DNA of 23,961 nt from an uncultured Moraxellaceae bacterium (lineage in GTDB: Bacteria > Pseudomonadota > Gammaproteobacteria > Pseudomonadales > Moraxellaceae). This document shows, piece after piece, positions 21,531 to 23,961 of this stretch (positions are counted from its first letter, which is position 1; each line of letters opens with the position of its first letter). The position numbers and the translations under genes were made by a program. The stretch lies in assembly GCA_937952925.1 (NCBI GenBank), contig CALFYA010000124.1:1-23961 (forward strand), read 5' to 3'. The notes below the pieces were generated by a model that was not told the origin of the DNA, did no database searches, and saw only the letters and a list, made by a program, of their open reading frames with translations.

Positions 21531-22586
21531 TCACGCTCGACCGATTTCATGGCGTAATACACCCAGCAGTTGTTGCATATCGTCAGGCAATGGCGCACTA
21601 AACATCAAATGCTCACGGGTACGCGGATGAATCAAGCCCAATTCACAAGCATGCAGGGCTTGACGTTTAAATTGTTGGATCGCTTGGGTCAGCTCAGGAC
21701 TCGCCCCACGCGGCAAGCGCATGCGGCCGCCATACACCGGATCACCGACCAACGGCAGATTGATATGCGACATATGCACACGGATTTGGTGAGTACGCCC
21801 CGTTTCAAGCTGCACGCGTAGCCATGTATGGGTACCAAAGCGTTCTGCCACTCGATAATGGGTCACCGATGGCCGCCCGCCTTGTTGTACGCTCATTTTC
21901 AAGCGGTCAATCGGATGACGGCGAATCGGCTCATTGACCGTCCCACCGGCAATCACATGCCCCACCACCAGCGCGTCGTACACCCGATACACCGATTTGT
22001 CTTCGAGTTGCTGCGACAGCTCATGCTGCGCTTTGAGATTACGCGCCACCACCAACAGCCCACTGGTGTCTTTATCAATCCGATGCACCAGTCCGGCACG
22101 CGGCAAGGTGGCAAGGCTGGGGTCATAATGCAACAAGCCATTCACCAAGGTGCCCGACCAGTTGCCCGCACCAGGATGCACCACCAAGCCTGCCGGTTTA
22201 TTGATGATCAAAATATCGGCATCTTCGTACACGATATTAAGATCCATCGCTTCGGGCGCGGTATGGGTTTCGACTTGTAAGGTCACGGTGAGCGCTAAGG
22301 TTTCGCCACCATTACAGCGACATTTGGGTTTGACCTGCTGCCCATCAACGGTGAGCTGTCCCTCATTGATCCACTGTTTTAAACGTTCACGCGAATAATC
22401 CGGAAAGACTCCCGCAGCAACCTGATCAATCCGTAGACCTGCCCACTCATCCCCCACCACAACGGTTTGTGCGGTTGTCTCGCTGGCCGACTGACCCTCG
22501 TCGAGTTCATCGCTAAAGTCGGCTGCCGCTGCCAAATCCAATGTGGCAGATGCTGTGTCGGGGTGTTGGCTTTGTGTGTGGCTCAT
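21531..22586 (-). CDS. rluD: 23S rRNA pseudouridine synthase (1911/1915/1917)
   Basis: A 351-residue RluA-family enzyme that converts uridines in helix 69 of 23S rRNA to pseudouridine. An acidic, low-complexity N-terminal arm (about 40 residues) precedes the S4 domain (LRIDQVAAGVFPDYSRERLKQWINEGQLTVDG). The catalytic domain has NKPAGLVVHPG, then GLVHRIDKDTSGLLVVA with the catalytic aspartate in HRID, and LETGRTHQIRVHMSHI. The acidic arm is longer than in E. coli RluD. ATG 22586 gives MSHTQSQ; ATG 22634 would add 16 residues. Divergent from bamD, as in E. coli. Confidence 0.92.
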   Translation of the reverse strand: MSHTQSQHPDTASATLDLAAAADFSDELDEGQSASETTAQTVVVGDEWAGLRIDQVAAGVFPDYSRERLKQWINEGQLTVDGQQVKPKCRCNGGETLALTVTLQVETHTAPEAMDLNIVYEDADILIINKPAGLVVHPGAGNWSGTLVNGLLHYDPSLATLPRAGLVHRIDKDTSGLLVVARNLKAQHELSQQLEDKSVYRVYDALVVGHVIAGGTVNEPIRRHPIDRLKMSVQQGGRPSVTHYRVAERFGTHTWLRVQLETGRTHQIRVHMSHINLPLVGDPVYGGRMRLPRGASPELTQAIQQFKRQALHACELGLIHPRTREHLMFSAPLPDDMQQLLGVLRHEIGRA

Positions 22587-22660
22587 TTGGCGTAACAGTT
22601 CAAAAATGCTTAAATAGCCTGCATTGTAGCCCATTGCAGATCGGGCCTTGAGGAGTATTT

Positions 22661-23584
22661 ATGTCGTTGTCCCGTTTTGCGGTGCTGGCTTTATCCGTAT
22701 CACTTGCAACTACCGGCTGTAGCACGTTGTTTTCACGCGATAAAAAACCCGATGGCGGGCCAAAATTGAGTGAACAAGCCTATTATCAAGATGCTCAAAA
22801 AAGTCTCAAAGGGCATCAGTATGATGATGCGGTCAAAACCCTCGAAGCCCTCGAAACCTATTATCCGGTCGGCGTTTACACCGAACAAGCCCAATTAGAC
22901 TTGATGTATTCACGCTTTCGGCAAAGTGATTATGCCGGTGCGGCCAGCGTGGCCGAGCGTTTTATCCGCTTGTATCCAACCAACCCACAGCTCGACTACG
23001 CCTACTATTTGCGTGCCGTATGCAATATGGAAGTGGGCTACGATGGCCTGATCCGTTATACCAGCCTGAACCAAGCGCATCGGGACATTAGCTTTTTGCG
23101 ACTGGCCTATGATCAATTTCAAGAGTTGCTCAAACGTTATCCCAACAGTCGTTTTACGGCCGACGCCACTCATCGCCTGCGCTATATCGTCAATCAATTT
23201 GCCGAAAGCGAGATGAATGTTGCTCGCTTCAATCTCAAACGTCAGGCATGGGTTGCTGCGGTACAGCGCGCACGTTGGGTGGTTGAATACTACCCACAAA
23301 CCCCGCAAGTGCCTGAAGCATTGGCAACCTTGGTGTATGCATACCAAAAACTTGGTATGCCTGACCTTGCTCAGCAGTCGTTGGATGTGCTCAAGCTCAA
23401 CTACCCCAGTCTGGTTGATGGCGACAAAGTCCGCCTCAAAGCGTCACGTCAGCAAGCCTCGTGGGTGAACCGCTTGACGCTCGGATTGGCCGGTCAACGT
23501 GATGACGTCCTGCTATATCAACCTCAAACCACCTTAGCCAATCTGCCCGCCCCCACCCCGATCGCACCAGCCACCACCCCCTAA
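22661..23584 (+). CDS. bamD: Outer-membrane assembly lipoprotein BamD
   Basis: An essential lipoprotein of the Bam complex that folds beta-barrel proteins into the outer membrane. Of 307 residues, the first 19 form a lipoprotein signal (SRFAVLALSVSLATTG) and the lipidated cysteine is C20. TPR repeats follow: SEQAYYQDAQKSLKG, YDDAVKTLEALETYYPVGVYTEQAQLDL, AASVAERFIRLYPTNPQLDYAYYLR, and the later FQELLKRYPNSRFTADATHRL and AWVAAVQRARWVVEYYPQTP. Its layout is that of E. coli BamD, with an extra C-terminal tail rich in proline (about 290-307). The ribosome-binding site GAGGAG is 6 bases before the ATG. It is divergent from rluD and 46 bases upstream of dnaG. Confidence 0.95.
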   Translation: MSLSRFAVLALSVSLATTGCSTLFSRDKKPDGGPKLSEQAYYQDAQKSLKGHQYDDAVKTLEALETYYPVGVYTEQAQLDLMYSRFRQSDYAGAASVAERFIRLYPTNPQLDYAYYLRAVCNMEVGYDGLIRYTSLNQAHRDISFLRLAYDQFQELLKRYPNSRFTADATHRLRYIVNQFAESEMNVARFNLKRQAWVAAVQRARWVVEYYPQTPQVPEALATLVYAYQKLGMPDLAQQSLDVLKLNYPSLVDGDKVRLKASRQQASWVNRLTLGLAGQRDDVLLYQPQTTLANLPAPTPIAPATTP

Positions 23585-23601
23585 CCGCCTATGCTACAAT
23601 C

Positions 23602-23625
23602 CCTCGACTCCCCCGTGAGTCGAGG
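23602..23625 (+). promoter_or_regulatory. Hairpin covering the dnaG ribosome-binding site
   Basis: CCTCGACTC (23602-23610) and GAGTCGAGG (23617-23625) form a 9-bp stem with a 6-base loop. GAGG at 23622-23625 is the only ribosome-binding site for the dnaG ATG at 23631. TACAAT at 23595-23600 looks like a -10 element just upstream, but a transcript starting there would lack part of the 5' arm, so the hairpin would form mainly in RNA read through from bamD. Confidence 0.5.
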
Positions 23626-23630
23626 ACGTG

Positions 23631-23961
23631 ATGCGCATACCCCAGCCCCTGATTGATCAAATCCTAGATCGTACCGATTTGGTCGAGCTGATTGGCAGCC
23701 GCATTAAGCTCAAAAAAGCAGGCAAAAGCTTTACCGCTTGTTGTCCGTTTCATGGCGAAAAAACGCCGTCGTTTCATGTGCATCGCGACAAAGGTTTTTA
23801 TCATTGCTTTGGCTGCCAAGCGAGCGGCAATGCCGTAGGCTTTTTGATGAATTACGAGCATCGCTCGTTTCACGATGCGGTCGCTGAGTTGGCACAGCGT
23901 GCAGGCATTGAGCTGCCCAAATTTGACGACAAACCCGACGAGCGCACCCAATACAAACGCC
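23631..23961 (+). CDS. dnaG: DNA primase, N-terminal part (cut by window end)
   Basis: The first 110 codons of the replication primase, cut by the right edge. The sequence begins MRIPQPLIDQILDRTDLVEL and continues through the zinc-binding domain. Its ligands C-x2-H (CCPFHGEK, first C and H) and C-x2-C (FYHCFGCQ) are intact, followed by GFLMNYEHRSFHDAVAELAQRAGIEL. GAGG lies 5 bases before the ATG; a GTG directly upstream (23628) is an alternative. It follows bamD on the same strand with a 46-base gap, rather than the rpsU-dnaG-rpoD order of E. coli, and no rpsU is seen. Confidence 0.95.
   Translation, partial: MRIPQPLIDQILDRTDLVELIGSRIKLKKAGKSFTACCPFHGEKTPSFHVHRDKGFYHCFGCQASGNAVGFLMNYEHRSFHDAVAELAQRAGIELPKFDDKPDERTQYKR

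Overview
The window is bacterial chromosome holding the right-hand end of a Mu-like transposable prophage (about 1-6495), followed by about 17.5 kb of ordinary housekeeping DNA. The host looks like a gammaproteobacterium, most likely of the family Moraxellaceae. This is inferred from three things: the rluD-pgeF block divergent from bamD, the pyrC-rnt pair with pyrC in the Acinetobacter-like form, and a leaderless cytoplasmic YkuD protein like Acinetobacter ElsL. By eye the base composition is near half GC, higher than typical Acinetobacter, so I do not name a genus.

Prophage (1-6495, plus strand). The genes follow the Mu tail order: the end of a probable tape-measure gene, gpN-like DNA circularisation protein, gpP-like baseplate hub, gp45-like spike, one unrecognised small gene, gp46, gp47 (baseplate J), gp48, and a tail-collar/fibre protein. 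From gpN to gp48 the genes overlap or touch (ATGA, TAATG, TGATG), so they are translated as one coupled unit. A strong intrinsic terminator lies just before the gpN start. Right after the fibre gene comes an AT-rich block with five copies of a TTAGTGCAAAA motif and a perfect 54-bp direct repeat. Each repeat ends in ...TTACA, so read inward the end begins TGTAAG; this is probably the transposase-binding right end of the phage, apparently present twice.

tRNA block (6513-6974, minus strand). The phage end abuts the terminator of a tRNA cluster: Val(UAC), Asp(GUC), an internal terminator, then an identical Asp(GUC). A consensus promoter precedes tRNA-Val.

Housekeeping region (7178-23961). On the minus strand: a YkuD L,D-transpeptidase-fold protein, argG, and a six-TM GGDEF diguanylate cyclase. 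Divergent to these are pyrC (TTG start) and rnt. Then come tRNA-Glu with its own promoter and terminator, a TerC/Alx-type membrane protein behind a yybP-ykoY (Mn2+) riboswitch with a readable terminator platform, an Old Yellow Enzyme-family oxidoreductase, and a membrane fatty-acid desaturase divergent from an AraC-family regulator. Next are tRNA-Arg(CCU), proS, an unrecognised two-TM protein that overlaps a convergent flavodoxin-like gene, pgeF, rluD, the divergent bamD, and the first 110 codons of dnaG cut by the window edge.

The most interesting parts are the doubled phage terminus, a 19-bp motif that recurs in three unrelated prophage contexts (two different reading frames and one intergenic), the terminator abutting gpN, the extra gene between gp45 and gp46, and the folding logic of the manganese riboswitch.
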